Counted from the stretch's first letter, positions 9,147-17,667 are shown. The stretch is 64,000 bases of DNA from Amphibacillus jilinensis Y1 (GCF_000306965.1 NZ_JH976435.1:524016-588015); one strand, 5' to 3'. The notes: generated from the letters alone by a model not told the origin. Made by a program: numbers and translations.

Positions 9147-9297
9147 CCAACTTTCAATCAATGCGAATTTGTGTTTCTCGCGCTGATGACGAGTTGAGTG
9201 AATTAGGACATTAGTACCCGCTCATTCCGTCTAAAGAGATGAGCGCTGCCCTATATTTTTAGCTGGCTTTATGGACGGTTATCTATGATAAAAGTAA
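9147..9297 (-). repeat. RepA element, full-length degenerate copy in reverse orientation
   Basis: Read on the minus strand this stretch gives the RepA landmarks in order: 'atagataaccgtcc', a left hairpin arm, 'tctttagacgg', 'taatgtcctaattcactcaac', and the closing 'cattgattgaaagtt'. It is the only copy in the window on the minus strand, and it fills the 216-base gap between sbcD and yozE. Confidence 0.6.
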
Positions 9298-9300
9298 TGA

Positions 9301-9323
9301 AGACTCTAGCAAAGCTAGAGTCT
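9301..9323 (-). terminator. Terminator after thyA-dfrA-yozE
   Basis: Perfect ten-base stem (9301-9310 and 9314-9323, agactctagc with its complement) and a three-base loop directly after the yozE stop. The minus-strand downstream sequence is T-rich but has no long T run. Confidence 0.6.
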
Positions 9324-9324
9324 A

Positions 9325-9540
9325 TTATCGTGTTTCTAAATAGTCATCCCACAATTGATCAAATATATTAACGGCATTTGTAAAAGGGATGTTCCATTCT
9401 AAGTAACGGCTAATCTCATCATAGGAAGAGCTGTGTTTTGGAAAGTCATGATCGTGAAAGATCCACTCAGCTAATTTTTGTTCATCTGTTTGTTGCTTGG
9501 TACCTCGATAACGCATGATATACTGATGAAAAGATTGCAT
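9325..9540 (-). CDS. yozE: YozE family protein (UPF0346)
   Basis: A 71-residue protein matching the YozE/UPF0346 family: 'SFHQYIMRYRGTK' at the start, 'HDFPKHSSSYDEISRYLE' in the middle and 'FDQLWDDY' at the end. These form a small helical SAM-like fold of unknown function. ATG start with an aggag site about five to nine bases upstream. It follows dfrA by 17 bases and ends the thyA-dfrA operon. Confidence 0.8.
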   Translation of the reverse strand: MQSFHQYIMRYRGTKQQTDEQKLAEWIFHDHDFPKHSSSYDEISRYLEWNIPFTNAVNIFDQLWDDYLETR

Positions 9541-9557
9541 AATAAAACTCCTTTATA

Positions 9558-10046
9558 CTAACGGCGATCGTATTGTAGGAAATAGTAATCATAAGGGTTT
9601 TCTTTATTTTTTATTCCTTTTTCTTTGGTCGTTAGCGTCCAATCGGCTAAATCATATGCTGGGAAAAATGTATCACCCTCAAATGTATCGTCAATATAGG
9701 TAATATAGAGGCGGTCAGCATAAGGGAGAAAAAACTTATAAATCTCTCCCCCTCCAATAATAATCACTTCATTATCACCATTATGCTGTAAACGTTCAAG
9801 TAATGCATTGATATCATGATAAACCTCACAACCAGTTGCTTGAAAATGTTTATCACGTGTTAAGACAATATTATGTCGGTTAGGAAGTGGTTTGCCAAAT
9901 GACTCAAACGTTTTTCTCCCCATAATAATTGTTTTACCCGTTGTCATTGCTTTGAAGTAACCTAAGTCATTCGGGATATCCCAAGGCATCCAGTTGTCTT
10001 CACCAATTAATCGGTTTTGATCGTGTGCAGCAATCATTGAAATCAA
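9558..10046 (-). CDS. dfrA: Dihydrofolate reductase
   Basis: Reduces dihydrofolate to tetrahydrofolate with NADPH, regenerating the cofactor consumed by the thymidylate synthase encoded just upstream. The 162-residue protein shows 'MIAAHDQNRLIG' (NADPH/substrate strand), 'MPWDIPNDLGYFK' with the active-site acidic residue, 'TIIMGRKTFES' and 'IIIGGGEIY'. The start is TTG (10044-10046), seven bases after ggagg, giving the usual DHFR N-terminus. An upstream ATG at 10070 lies before the ribosome site. Operon with thyA (13 bases) and yozE. Confidence 0.93.
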   Translation of the reverse strand: MISMIAAHDQNRLIGEDNWMPWDIPNDLGYFKAMTTGKTIIMGRKTFESFGKPLPNRHNIVLTRDKHFQATGCEVYHDINALLERLQHNGDNEVIIIGGGEIYKFFLPYADRLYITYIDDTFEGDTFFPAYDLADWTLTTKEKGIKNKENPYDYYFLQYDRR

Positions 10047-10059
10047 AAATATCCCTCCA

Positions 10060-11019
10060 TTATACAGCAATAGGCGCTTTTATTGCTGGATGTGATTGAT
10101 AGTTGTCTATGCTTATATCTGCTAACTCAATATCAAATATTGAAGAAAGTTTGTCGTTAATAGTTAGTGTTGGTAATGGAAAACAGTCACGTGTAAGTTG
10201 GGTCTTCACTTGGTCAACATGGTTTTGATAAATATGAGCATCACCTAACGTATGAACAAACTCACCCACAGCTAATCCACACTCATGTGCAATCAAATGC
10301 GTAAGTAACGCATAACTAGCAATGTTAAATGGAACCCCTAGAAAGACATCTGCACTACGCTGATAAAGCTGACATGACAATTTACCATCTGCCACATAAA
10401 ATTGAAAAAGTGCGTGACATGGTGGCAACGCCATATTTTTCGGGACATCTTCTGGATTCCATGCCGAGACAATATGGCGACGTGAATCAGGATGATGTTT
10501 TATTGATTCAATAACATTAGCTATTTGATCAATGGTTTCTCCTTTTGATGATTGCCATGCTCGCCATTGCTTACCATAAACGGGACCAAGCTCACCATAT
10601 TTTTTAGCAAAATCATTATTATTAATAATTTGTTGTTTGAATTTCTCCATTTCAAGTTGATATTGAGCATTGAATTCTGGATCAACCAAACTTCTATTAC
10701 CAAAATCAGTCATATCTGGCCCTTGATAATCACTACTTTCCATCCAACGTTTAAACGCCCACTCATTCCATATGTTGTTATTGTTTTTCAGTAAATATTG
10801 AATGTTAGTGTCACCGCGAAGAAACCAGATAAGCTCAGATGCAATTAATTTAAAATTAACTTTTTTTGTTGTTAGTAATGGAAATCCTTTTGATAAATCA
10901 AAACGCATTTGTGCACCAAAAATCGAGTATGTACCAGTATTTGTACGGTCGTTCTTCTTATAACCTTCATTTAAGATTGACTGACATAAATTTAAATATT
11001 CTTGTTCACTATTTGACAT
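10060..11019 (-). CDS. thyA: Thymidylate synthase (ThyA type)
   Basis: Makes dTMP from dUMP with methylene-tetrahydrofolate. The 319-residue protein is the long form with an insertion near residues 70-130, as in Lactobacillus casei (316 residues). Motifs: '[11 protein letters not shown]' near the N-terminus, the nucleophile Cys in '[12 protein letters not shown]' near residue 199, '[17 protein letters not shown]' and 'HIYQNH'. The ATG at 11017-11019 has a ggagag site; a longer frame to 11085 lacks one. First gene of thyA-dfrA-yozE. Confidence 0.95.
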   Translation of the reverse strand: MSNSEQEYLNLCQSILNEGYKKNDRTNTGTYSIFGAQMRFDLSKGFPLLTTKKVNFKLIASELIWFLRGDTNIQYLLKNNNNIWNEWAFKRWMESSDYQGPDMTDFGNRSLVDPEFNAQYQLEMEKFKQQIINNNDFAKKYGELGPVYGKQWRAWQSSKGETIDQIANVIESIKHHPDSRRHIVSAWNPEDVPKNMALPPCHALFQFYVADGKLSCQLYQRSADVFLGVPFNIASYALLTHLIAHECGLAVGEFVHTLGDAHIYQNHVDQVKTQLTRDCFPLPTLTINDKLSSIFDIELADISIDNYQSHPAIKAPIAV

Positions 11020-11154
11020 TGGATCACTCTCCACTTTATAACTTATTTCCTGTTTAATATTACAGAATAATAACAACAGGTTCAATACACATTTATTGAT
11101 TATTTAGTGAATACACTTTTAAAAACAACATTATAATGATAAGGAGGCGTTTGA

Positions 11155-12186
11155 TTGTTAGCTCAAGCAGATATTACTCATCTTGTTAAGCAGTCAGTTG
11201 CCTATGGTTATATTGCCAGTCAACCCTTTACTTTTTATGTCGATGCTTATCCACTTTTGCAAAATCAATGGTTAATAACCGAAAAAGAAGAATTTATTGC
11301 ATTTGGTGATCATAGTCCAACTATACGTATTATACAACAAAAGTTAAATAACCTAAATTATTTTGATGAGACCATTGATGGTGAATTTGGTTTATTTACA
11401 GAGTATGCATTGAAAAAATTTCAAATTGATCACAATATCGATTCGAATGGTGCGTTGAATACAGAAACACTAGAGTCCATTATGAAAGCGGAGCGACGTC
11501 ATTACCTCGACCAGTTGACAGCTATCGATCATCCATTACAATATGGTGAAAAAAGTGAAGAAATTAAAGCGTTGCAAAAAGCCCTCTCTTATTTTGGCTA
11601 TTACAGTGATGAGCTAGATAGTATTTATGGGCCGATTACAGAAGAAGCTTTGTTACAAGCGCAACGAGCGTTTGGGCTACCAGAAACCCCACATGTAACA
11701 ACTGAGTTTGTAAATAACATGGAAGAAGAAACAGAAATACAAGTACTTGAGACACCAAACGATCAACAAGAAGAGGAAAAAGAAGATGTCGCACAATCGA
11801 TCGAAAAAGATCAAACCAATACACAGGTAGAATCGATTATACAAACAGCTAAATCTCAAATTGGATCTCGCTATCAATGGGGTGGTACTTCCCCTTCCGG
11901 TTTCGATTGTAGTGGTTTTATTCAATTTGCTTTTGACCAACACGATGTGACACTACCAAGAACAGTATCAGACATGTGGCATCGAACGATTAAGGTTGAT
12001 CAACCCTCAATTGGTGATCTTGTCTTTTTTGAGACATATAAGAAGGGTCCCTCCCATGCCGGGATATATTTAGGTAACAATCAGTTTATCCATGCAAGTG
12101 AATCGCAAGGGGTCTCTATTACTGAATTGACAAAAGAATATTGGCAATCGAGGTATTTAGGCAGTCGTCGTGTTTCACTAAACTAA
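11155..12186 (+). CDS. NlpC/P60 endopeptidase with two peptidoglycan-binding domains
   Basis: A 343-residue putative cell-wall hydrolase. Two PG_binding_1 repeats (about 52-108 and 130-180, each with 'LQ..L...GYF...ID..FG..T..A...FQ') precede an acidic linker (about 190-220) and a C-terminal NlpC/P60 papain-like domain with catalytic Cys in FDCSGF (about 250) and His residues in SHAG and FIHAS. It would cleave peptide stems of peptidoglycan. The start is TTG at 11155 with a near-perfect aaggagg seven bases upstream. No signal peptide or membrane segment is visible at the N-terminus, which is odd for a wall hydrolase. Stands alone; its stop is two bases from the convergent HD gene. Confidence 0.88.
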   Translation: MLAQADITHLVKQSVAYGYIASQPFTFYVDAYPLLQNQWLITEKEEFIAFGDHSPTIRIIQQKLNNLNYFDETIDGEFGLFTEYALKKFQIDHNIDSNGALNTETLESIMKAERRHYLDQLTAIDHPLQYGEKSEEIKALQKALSYFGYYSDELDSIYGPITEEALLQAQRAFGLPETPHVTTEFVNNMEEETEIQVLETPNDQQEEEKEDVAQSIEKDQTNTQVESIIQTAKSQIGSRYQWGGTSPSGFDCSGFIQFAFDQHDVTLPRTVSDMWHRTIKVDQPSIGDLVFFETYKKGPSHAGIYLGNNQFIHASESQGVSITELTKEYWQSRYLGSRRVSLN

Positions 12187-12188
12187 TT

Positions 12189-12788
12189 TTAATTAATGTC
12201 TGGCCACTCTTTTAAAAATTGTTGATAAAACAATTCAAGAAATTGATGACGTTCTGTCGCTAATTGCTTCGCATAGGTTGTGTGCAATTGATCTTTAATC
12301 TTAAATAATTTGTGATCAAAATGTTCAATAGTGGACTGACCATTCGTACCATAGAGTGGTCGTCCTCTTGAAGCGCCAAAACTAAACGCACGTGCTACCC
12401 CGATAGCTCCAATAGCATCTAAACGATCAGCATCTTGAACGATTTGACCGATCTTACTAGTTGGCAGAACACCTTTACTAAAAGACACCGTGTCAATGGC
12501 CTCGATGACAGCTTGGATCTGCTTATCTGATAATTTAATCTTACTTAATAGGTTGGTTAACGCTTTTTTATTTTTTGCTACATCATCTGTCAATTTGTGA
12601 TCAATCAGGTCATGTACCCAACCAGCTACTTCACAAAGATGTACATCACTTGCTTCTTTTTCTGCAATTTTACGAGATAATTGTGCAACACGATGCATAT
12701 GTTCATAATCATGTCCACTAACGTCATGACTAAATGTTTCAAAGACATAGTGTTTAATTTCATGTAATTGTTTTTCGATAATTTCCAT
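12189..12788 (-). CDS. HD-domain phosphohydrolase (YpgQ/YedJ family)
   Basis: A 199-residue metal-dependent phosphohydrolase. HD-superfamily residues are seen in 'HDYEHMHRV' (first His), 'VAGWVHDLIDHKL' (HD doublet) and 'VQDADRLDAIG' (late Asp). 'AFSFGASRGRPLY' is typical of the YpgQ/YedJ group, for which nucleotide pyrophosphohydrolase activity has been reported. The ATG at 12786-12788 follows aaggtgg by five bases; a GTG nine bases earlier falls inside the ribosome site. Convergent with the NlpC/P60 gene; no terminator is visible between them. Confidence 0.85.
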   Translation of the reverse strand: MEIIEKQLHEIKHYVFETFSHDVSGHDYEHMHRVAQLSRKIAEKEASDVHLCEVAGWVHDLIDHKLTDDVAKNKKALTNLLSKIKLSDKQIQAVIEAIDTVSFSKGVLPTSKIGQIVQDADRLDAIGAIGVARAFSFGASRGRPLYGTNGQSTIEHFDHKLFKIKDQLHTTYAKQLATERHQFLELFYQQFLKEWPDIN

Positions 12789-12853
12789 ATTCCCCACCTT
12801 TTCAGAAACGCTTTAATTATAGTGTTCATTGATGAATTGAGAAGCTGCAAGGC

Positions 12854-12882
12854 TTGACGCCTTTTGAAAAATGCGCTATCAT
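12854..12882 (+). promoter_or_regulatory. Sigma-A-type promoter of a candidate small RNA
   Basis: -35 TTGACG (12854-12859) and -10 TATCAT (12877-12882) with an exact 17-base spacer. No reading frame follows; the transcript would run into the hairpin-terminator at 12919-12978. Confidence 0.6.
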
Positions 12883-12888
12883 TTACTT

Positions 12889-12978
12889 AAGCAAAGAAGA
12901 TGTTTGGATCTATATGCAAGTAGCCTTAATTGAAGTGATGCAGGTACGATCCTACACTTCTCATGAGGCTACTTTTTT
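12889..12978 (+). ncRNA. Candidate ~90-nt small RNA ending in an intrinsic terminator
   Basis: Predicted transcript between the promoter above and a T run. A long hairpin pairs agtagcct (12919-12926) with aggctact (12966-12973) and tgaagtg with cacttc further in, and is followed by six T residues (12973-12978). No start codon with a ribosome site is present. It lies 65 bases before the cold-shock gene. It could therefore be an independent small RNA, or an attenuated leader of that gene with read-through. I do not recognise it as a named RNA family. Confidence 0.45.
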
Positions 12979-13042
12979 CATTTTCATCTTGTTTGTATTT
13001 TAATCACGTTTTATTGTGAATATCTAGGAGGATTATGTACAA

Positions 13043-13243
13043 ATGCAAAACGGTATTGTAAAATGGTTTAATGCAGAGAAAGGTTACGGCTTCATCCAAT
13101 TAGAAGAAGGCGATGACGTCTTCGTACATTATTCTGCAATCCAAGAAGAAGGCTTTAAGACTTTGGAAGAAGGTCAAGCAGTCACATTTGAAATTATTGA
13201 AGGTGACCGAGGACCACAAGCTACTAACGTTGAGAAAAAATAA
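13043..13243 (+). CDS. Cold-shock protein (CspA/B/D family)
   Basis: A 66-residue single-domain cold-shock protein with both nucleic-acid-binding motifs, KGYGFIQL (RNP1, residues 13-20) and DVFVHYSAI (RNP2, about 25-33). Such proteins bind single-stranded RNA and act as RNA chaperones. An aggagg site lies 11 bases before the ATG. A weak -35/-10 pair (ttgttt, 17 bases, tattgt) lies in the 65 bases after the small-RNA terminator, so it may have its own promoter. A strong terminator follows. Confidence 0.95.
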   Translation: MQNGIVKWFNAEKGYGFIQLEEGDDVFVHYSAIQEEGFKTLEEGQAVTFEIIEGDRGPQATNVEKK

Positions 13244-13250
13244 TCATTCA

Positions 13251-13278
13251 AACGGTGACGGTTGTGTCACCGTTTTTT
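13251..13278 (+). terminator. Terminator of the cold-shock gene
   Basis: Nine-base stem aacggtgac / gtcaccgtt with a six-base loop and a run of six T residues, starting seven bases after the stop codon. Confidence 0.85.
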
Positions 13279-13279
13279 A

Positions 13280-13415
13280 TCACAAATAAACGTCCGTCTT
13301 AAAATAGAGCGTTGAGCAAACTTGTTTAGGTCGAAGTTAACGGACGATAATATCCTGATCCACTCAGCTAACAAGCGGTGGAAAACGCCTAACGATTGAA
13401 CGTTCGTTTTATACA
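13280..13415 (+). repeat. RepA element, near full-length copy
   Basis: Shows RepA landmarks in order: 'tcacaaataaacgtccgtcttaa', 'aaatagag', 'gttaacggacg' as the complementary arm of the left hairpin, 'atcctgatccactcagctaac', and the right end 'gattgaacgttcgttttat'. It lies between the cold-shock terminator and the RNase H-like gene, whose promoter would have to lie within or just after it. Confidence 0.7.
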
Positions 13416-13476
13416 AAAAAGTATGATTTATTATCTCATTAACAAACAACATAAACATAAATAAAAGGAAGTGGAA

Positions 13477-13899
13477 GTGTTGTTAACAGTTTATATTGAT
13501 GGTGCTACAGCAGGTTATCCAGGTCCCAGTGGGACAAGTTTCATTATTAAAAATAAGGATAATTGTCAGCAAGGGTACACCTATATTGGAATAACTACGA
13601 ATCATGAGGCGGAATTTAAAGCATTGATCAACGCTTTGCAATACTGTCACCTTCATTATCCTGACCAAATTTTATCTATCCGTTCAGATTCCAAGCTAGT
13701 CGTTGATGCTGTTGAGAGAGGCTATGTTAAAAATAAGCAATTTCAACCATTATTACAGAAGGCACAGCCCCTTATCGATTCATTTCCACATTGCTTTATC
13801 AAATGGATACCGGATAATCAAAATAAGCAAGCGGATCACTTGGCCAAACTTGCCATTCAAACAAAAGAAGAAGCAGTTACTGAATGCCTTTCGCTTTAA
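13477..13899 (+). CDS. RNase HI-like protein (YpeP/YpdQ type)
   Basis: A 140-residue RNase H-fold protein related to B. subtilis YpeP/YpdQ. Catalytic acidic residues are visible in YIDGATAGYPGPSG (first Asp), 'NHEAEFKAL' (Glu), 'IRSDSKLVVDAV' (second Asp) and 'NKQADHLAK' (last Asp), so the active site appears complete. It would degrade RNA in RNA-DNA hybrids, although some members of this subgroup have weak or no activity. Start uncertain: GTG at 13477 or TTG at 13480, both behind aagga; a GTG at 13471 is too close to it. Its 3' end overlaps the convergent small gene by 23 bases. Confidence 0.82.
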   Translation: MLLTVYIDGATAGYPGPSGTSFIIKNKDNCQQGYTYIGITTNHEAEFKALINALQYCHLHYPDQILSIRSDSKLVVDAVERGYVKNKQFQPLLQKAQPLIDSFPHCFIKWIPDNQNKQADHLAKLAIQTKEEAVTECLSL

Positions 13900-14149
13900 A
13901 TAGTTGACGAGCATCAGTCCAAGTGGTAATGCGATGCTCTTTTAATAATTCTAGCAAACTAATGTAAAAGGATCGGTCAAAATGAAACTGTAATCTAAGT
14001 GTCGCTTCCAATGCAGCTTTAGTAATTTCTTCGTTAGCATCGGTATATTTTTTTCCAAAGTAAATAAACCTCACTTGTTCATCTGTTAATTTAAACCCCT
14101 TGTCCCACAAACTTTCAATATAGTCAGCTAGTGTTTGGCTAAGACGCAT
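13877..14149 (-). CDS. Small conserved protein of unknown function (DUF6123-like)
   Basis: A 90-residue, mostly helical protein with 'DYIESLWDKGFKL', '[10 protein letters not shown]' and 'FDRSFYISLLELL'. It reminds me of the small Bacillaceae family DUF6123, but that name is from memory. No function can be given. ATG start with an aaggga ribosome site. Its 3' end overlaps the convergent RNase H-like gene by 23 bases. A promoter-like pair (ttgtac / tatact, 18-base spacer, minus strand) lies upstream, flanked by a LexA-like palindrome. Confidence 0.6.
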   Translation of the reverse strand: MRLSQTLADYIESLWDKGFKLTDEQVRFIYFGKKYTDANEEITKAALEATLRLQFHFDRSFYISLLELLKEHRITTWTDARQLFKAKGIQ

Positions 14150-14237
14150 ATAGATCCCTTCTTCCCACTACCCGTATCTTTTCGATGTTCCTTTCACTCT
14201 ATTATAGTATAGTCTAGGATAAAATAAAAGTACAAAA

Positions 14238-14251
14238 AGAACATTTGTTCT
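14238..14251 (-). promoter_or_regulatory. LexA/DinR-box-like palindrome
   Basis: The 14-base sequence AGAACATTTGTTCT contains GAAC-N4-GTTC, the core of the Bacillus SOS box (CGAACNNNNGTTCG), though the flanking C/G are A/T here. It lies directly upstream of the -35 (ttgtac) of the minus-strand promoter for the gene ending at 13877. Confidence 0.35.
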
Positions 14252-14315
14252 ATCGGGATGGGATGGTACACTTGCTAATTTTGAAGGCTTTGAAGTGTAG
14301 AAGTCAATTTGAAGA

Positions 14316-14341
14316 AAGCTGTCCTAATTAAAAGACAGCTT
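14316..14341 (-). terminator. Probable terminator of the M32 carboxypeptidase gene
   Basis: Eight-base stem aagctgtc / gacagctt with a ten-base loop; the minus-strand continuation is tttcttc. About 100 bases beyond the carboxypeptidase stop. Confidence 0.4.
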
Positions 14342-14438
14342 CTAATCGATTTATCCTCTATATTAAACAATGCTTGCACTAATGACCTTCCAACATAACA
14401 ACAGGTATAGTTGTAGTTTTCGACCAGGTACTTAGAAA

Positions 14439-15929
14439 TTAAAATTTGTAGATCGTTTTGTATTTATCAGTTAAATAGTTAATTAGATAATCCGGGTTTA
14501 GCCCCTCGCCTGTTACATCGTTTATAATTTCAAGTGGCTTTTTCATTTTACCGTGTCGATGCACGTGTTCAGTCATCCATGCTTTTATTGGCTCAAAATC
14601 TCCAGATTTAATAATTGCTTCTATGTCTATGTCTTGCTTTAGCTTATGATTGAGTTGTGCCGCATACATATAACCCAGTGCGTAGGTAGGAAAGTAACCA
14701 AAATCTCCAGCAGCCCAATGTATATCCTGTAAAACCCCTTGTTGATCGTTCGTTGGTTTTATCCCTAAGTAGTCTTCCATTTTCTGATTCCAAGCTTCTG
14801 GAAGGTCCTTGGTATCTAGATCACCATTAATTAAAGCTTTTTCGAGTTCGTAACGTATAATAATATGTAAGGAATAAGTTAGTTCATCTGCTTCAATACG
14901 AATATAACTCGGTTTAACTTCATTGATTGCTTTGAAAAATGATTCAAACGGTATCGATTGAAATGAGACTGGGGCTATTTTTCTAAATAAATCAAAATGA
15001 TTTTCCCAAAAATGCCGACTTCGTCCGACAAAATTCTCCCAAAATAGCGATTGCGATTCATGAATTCCCATTGAGGTTGCGTTGGCTAAAATAGTTTGAT
15101 AAAGGTCTGGATCAAAATTTTGTTCATAAAGCGCATGCCCACCTTCGTGAATGGTTCCAAATATAGCCGTTCTAAAATCATTTTCATCATAGCGTGTGGT
15201 TACTCGAACATCTTTAGGGTTTATACCAATTGCAAAAGGATGAATCGTTTCATCTAGTCTTCCTGCATCAAAATCATACCCCATTTTATCAAGGATCGCT
15301 AAACTGAATTGTTCTTGGTCGGTTTTAGGAAAATGGTGTAACAATTGGCTTGCATCGACTTCTATTTTTGATTCAGCAATATTTTTAACAAGGTCACTTA
15401 ATGCATGTTTAAGTTTATCGAATACCTTATCTAAAATGCTGGTTGTTAAGCCAGGTTCATAATTATTAAGTAGTCCATCATATTTGTTTGCATGATAACC
15501 CCAGTAAGTAGCAAATTTTTTGTTGTAATTCACTAATTCTTCCAAATAAGGCTGGAGTAATGCAAAATTATTTTCTGATCTTGCCTCTTGCCAAACCGTT
15601 TCTGATTTTGAGCGTAGCGTTACGTATGCTTTGAATTCTTCAACTGGTATTTTACTGCTTTTATTATATTCCTCTTCACATACCTCTACAGCTTTTTCGA
15701 TTATTGGGTCTTTCGTTACCCCTTTTAACTGATCAATCAATGCTTTCATTTGATCTGATGTGTTTAGTTGATGTATTTTTTCTGAAAGTAGCCCGATAAC
15801 CTGTGCACGTTGCTCCATCCCTTTTTTAGGGATTTTGGTTCTCAAATCCCAATGGATTAGTGCCAGTGCTTCAGTATACCCTTTAATCTCCTTCATCAAC
15901 TCAATAAACTGATTTTCCACTGATGTCAT
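14439..15929 (-). CDS. ypwA: Thermostable-type carboxypeptidase, M32 family (YpwA)
   Basis: A 496-residue M32 metallocarboxypeptidase, the usual family length (about 500). The zinc motif HEGGH (HExxH) lies near residue 257-261, followed by 'LYEQNF', the family motif 'MGIHESQS', and 'IRIEADELTYSLHIIIRYELE'. It removes C-terminal residues from peptides in the cytoplasm. The ATG at 15927-15929 follows aaggag by nine bases; the longer frame to 15947 begins upstream of that site. Single gene between rlmL and the small conserved gene. Confidence 0.94.
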   Translation of the reverse strand: MTSVENQFIELMKEIKGYTEALALIHWDLRTKIPKKGMEQRAQVIGLLSEKIHQLNTSDQMKALIDQLKGVTKDPIIEKAVEVCEEEYNKSSKIPVEEFKAYVTLRSKSETVWQEARSENNFALLQPYLEELVNYNKKFATYWGYHANKYDGLLNNYEPGLTTSILDKVFDKLKHALSDLVKNIAESKIEVDASQLLHHFPKTDQEQFSLAILDKMGYDFDAGRLDETIHPFAIGINPKDVRVTTRYDENDFRTAIFGTIHEGGHALYEQNFDPDLYQTILANATSMGIHESQSLFWENFVGRSRHFWENHFDLFRKIAPVSFQSIPFESFFKAINEVKPSYIRIEADELTYSLHIIIRYELEKALINGDLDTKDLPEAWNQKMEDYLGIKPTNDQQGVLQDIHWAAGDFGYFPTYALGYMYAAQLNHKLKQDIDIEAIIKSGDFEPIKAWMTEHVHRHGKMKKPLEIINDVTGEGLNPDYLINYLTDKYKTIYKF

Positions 15930-16003
15930 CACAACACACTCCTTCATAAATTTCGTTGGTTAATGGCTAAGCATTTAGACATGAATAAGAATAAATTAAC
16001 ATA

Positions 16004-17152
16004 TTAATGTTGATCCTTAATATGTTTGCCAAAGTACTGATAATAGTCTACTTTAATAAAACCATTGAAAAGCTTTCTTTTCTTCGTCGCCTGCTTACCG
16101 AATAACACCTCAAAATCTTCATGTGATGTTAATATATAGTTGCTCCAGCTCGTGTTTTGATGCATGGATTGTCCGAGCTCACGGTACATTTGTTCAACTT
16201 CTGATTGTTGGTTCAAACGTTCACCATATGGTGGATTAGTAATCAAATAACCATTATTTTGTTTAGGAAAAAAGTCAGCTGCTTTCATCTGTTTCCATGT
16301 GATCAAATCAGCAAGCCCCGCCTCCATGGCATTTTGCTTGGCTATTTGGATCAATTTAGGATTTAAATCACTACCCGTAATGGTTAATGGTTGATCATAG
16401 TTGGCCAGTTGTTCCGCTTCTTGAAATGCTTGATCCCATGCTTCGTTAGAAATCAAGTGCCAATTTTCACTAGCAAATTCACGATTGAATCCTGGTGCAA
16501 TATTTTGACCGATTAAAGCAGCTTCAATTAAAATCGTACCTGATCCGCAAAACAAGTCAACAAGTGGATATTCTGATTTCCAGTTGGTTAACTGGACAAG
16601 AGCAGCAGCTAATGTTTCTTTCAACGGCGCTTCTCCTTGTCCAACACGATAGCCACGCTTATGTAATCCAGATCCAGATGTATCTATCGTTAAAGTAACA
16701 CGATCCTTAAGAATAGCTACTTCAATTCGATATAACGCCCCTGTCTCAGGCATCTTACTAGCAACTCCATGTTTTTGTTTTAATTTATCGACTACGGCTT
16801 TTTTTACAATAGCTTGACAATCAGGCACACTGTAAAGCTTTGACTTGACGGATTTTCCTATAACGGGGAATTGACCATCTTCTGGTATGAATAGATGCCA
16901 ATCAAGTGCTTTTGTTTGTTCAAACAATTGATCAAACGTTGTTGCGGCAAATTCACCAACAATTAATTTAACGCGATCAGCTGTGCGTAACCATAAATTG
17001 CACCGTGGGATGGCGTCGGGAGTTGCTGTAAAAATCACCTTGCCATTATCGACTTGAGTAGTTTCATATCCCAAAGCTCGTACTTCGTTTGCTACTACGG
17101 ATTCTAACCCCATGGCTGCGGTTGCTAATAGCTTTACAGTTGATTCAGTCAT
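16004..17152 (-). CDS. rlmL: THUMP-domain RNA methyltransferase (RlmL/YpsC type)
   Basis: A 382-residue class I SAM-dependent methyltransferase. An N-terminal THUMP RNA-binding domain (about 40-155) is followed by a Rossmann methyltransferase domain with 'PLVDLFCGSGTILIEAALI' (SAM motif I, about residue 195), 'GSDLNPK', and the catalytic NPPYGERL motif (about 295). It matches B. subtilis YpsC, which corresponds to the N-terminal half of E. coli RlmL (23S rRNA guanine-N2 methylation). The ATG at 17150-17152 follows aaggag by eight bases. It lies directly downstream of rnpB, as in B. subtilis. Confidence 0.9.
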   Translation of the reverse strand: MTESTVKLLATAAMGLESVVANEVRALGYETTQVDNGKVIFTATPDAIPRCNLWLRTADRVKLIVGEFAATTFDQLFEQTKALDWHLFIPEDGQFPVIGKSVKSKLYSVPDCQAIVKKAVVDKLKQKHGVASKMPETGALYRIEVAILKDRVTLTIDTSGSGLHKRGYRVGQGEAPLKETLAAALVQLTNWKSEYPLVDLFCGSGTILIEAALIGQNIAPGFNREFASENWHLISNEAWDQAFQEAEQLANYDQPLTITGSDLNPKLIQIAKQNAMEAGLADLITWKQMKAADFFPKQNNGYLITNPPYGERLNQQSEVEQMYRELGQSMHQNTSWSNYILTSHEDFEVLFGKQATKKRKLFNGFIKVDYYQYFGKHIKDQH

Positions 17153-17265
17153 TTTTTCACTCCTTATCATGGGATTTAATACTTGGGTAATATAAACGTT
17201 GTTAACATAAATAACCTTCCTAAAGACAGAATTGCCTTCGGAAGGTTTGATCATACATCTTAACC

Positions 17266-17667
17266 AATGAATGTTTTATAAGCCATGTTCTGTACTAAAG
17301 TACTACAAATGGTGGTTAGCCTCGTACCTTAGTCGTAATCATCTATCTGCTGTTTATCGATAAACAGCCCTTATTTCGGTTGATTTCCCTACTCAAAGAT
17401 GCCCCTACCAAAATTTGGGTTGCTCACTCGCGGGGTTTACCTCGTTCCACTCAAATTGTTTCCAATTTGACTACGTCACTGTGGCACTTTCAAGGTATTC
17501 GAAACATATCAAAAATGACTTAGCTTCTTTTCCTGCCGTAAGTTGATTAAATCAACTCCCTTGATTTATGAATTCATCAAGCACGAACACTACAAGCATC
17601 TCAGCTTGTGTGAGCATGGACTTTCCTCTACAAATTGAAGTTTGCAGCGATTACAAAAACATTCATT
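17266..17667 (-). ncRNA. rnpB: RNase P RNA, Bacillus (type B) class
   Basis: Catalytic RNA that removes the 5' leader of pre-tRNAs. On the minus strand it contains the conserved gtaatcgctgca, gaggaaagtccatgctc, 'gctgagatg', 'ttgaaagtgccacagtgacg', 'gtggaacgaggtaaaccccg', 'aaacccaaattttggtagg' and the closing 'gaacatggcttata'. The ends pair as P1 (aatgaatgtttt with aaaacattcatt), fixing the length at about 402 nt, close to the 401 nt of B. subtilis. It lies between gpsB and rlmL as in other bacilli. Confidence 0.96.

Noticed and set aside
9147-9297. Tandem or CRISPR-like repeats among the recurring intergenic sequences
   Set aside because: The recurring units are dispersed single copies in separate gaps, not regularly spaced arrays, and no cas genes are present.
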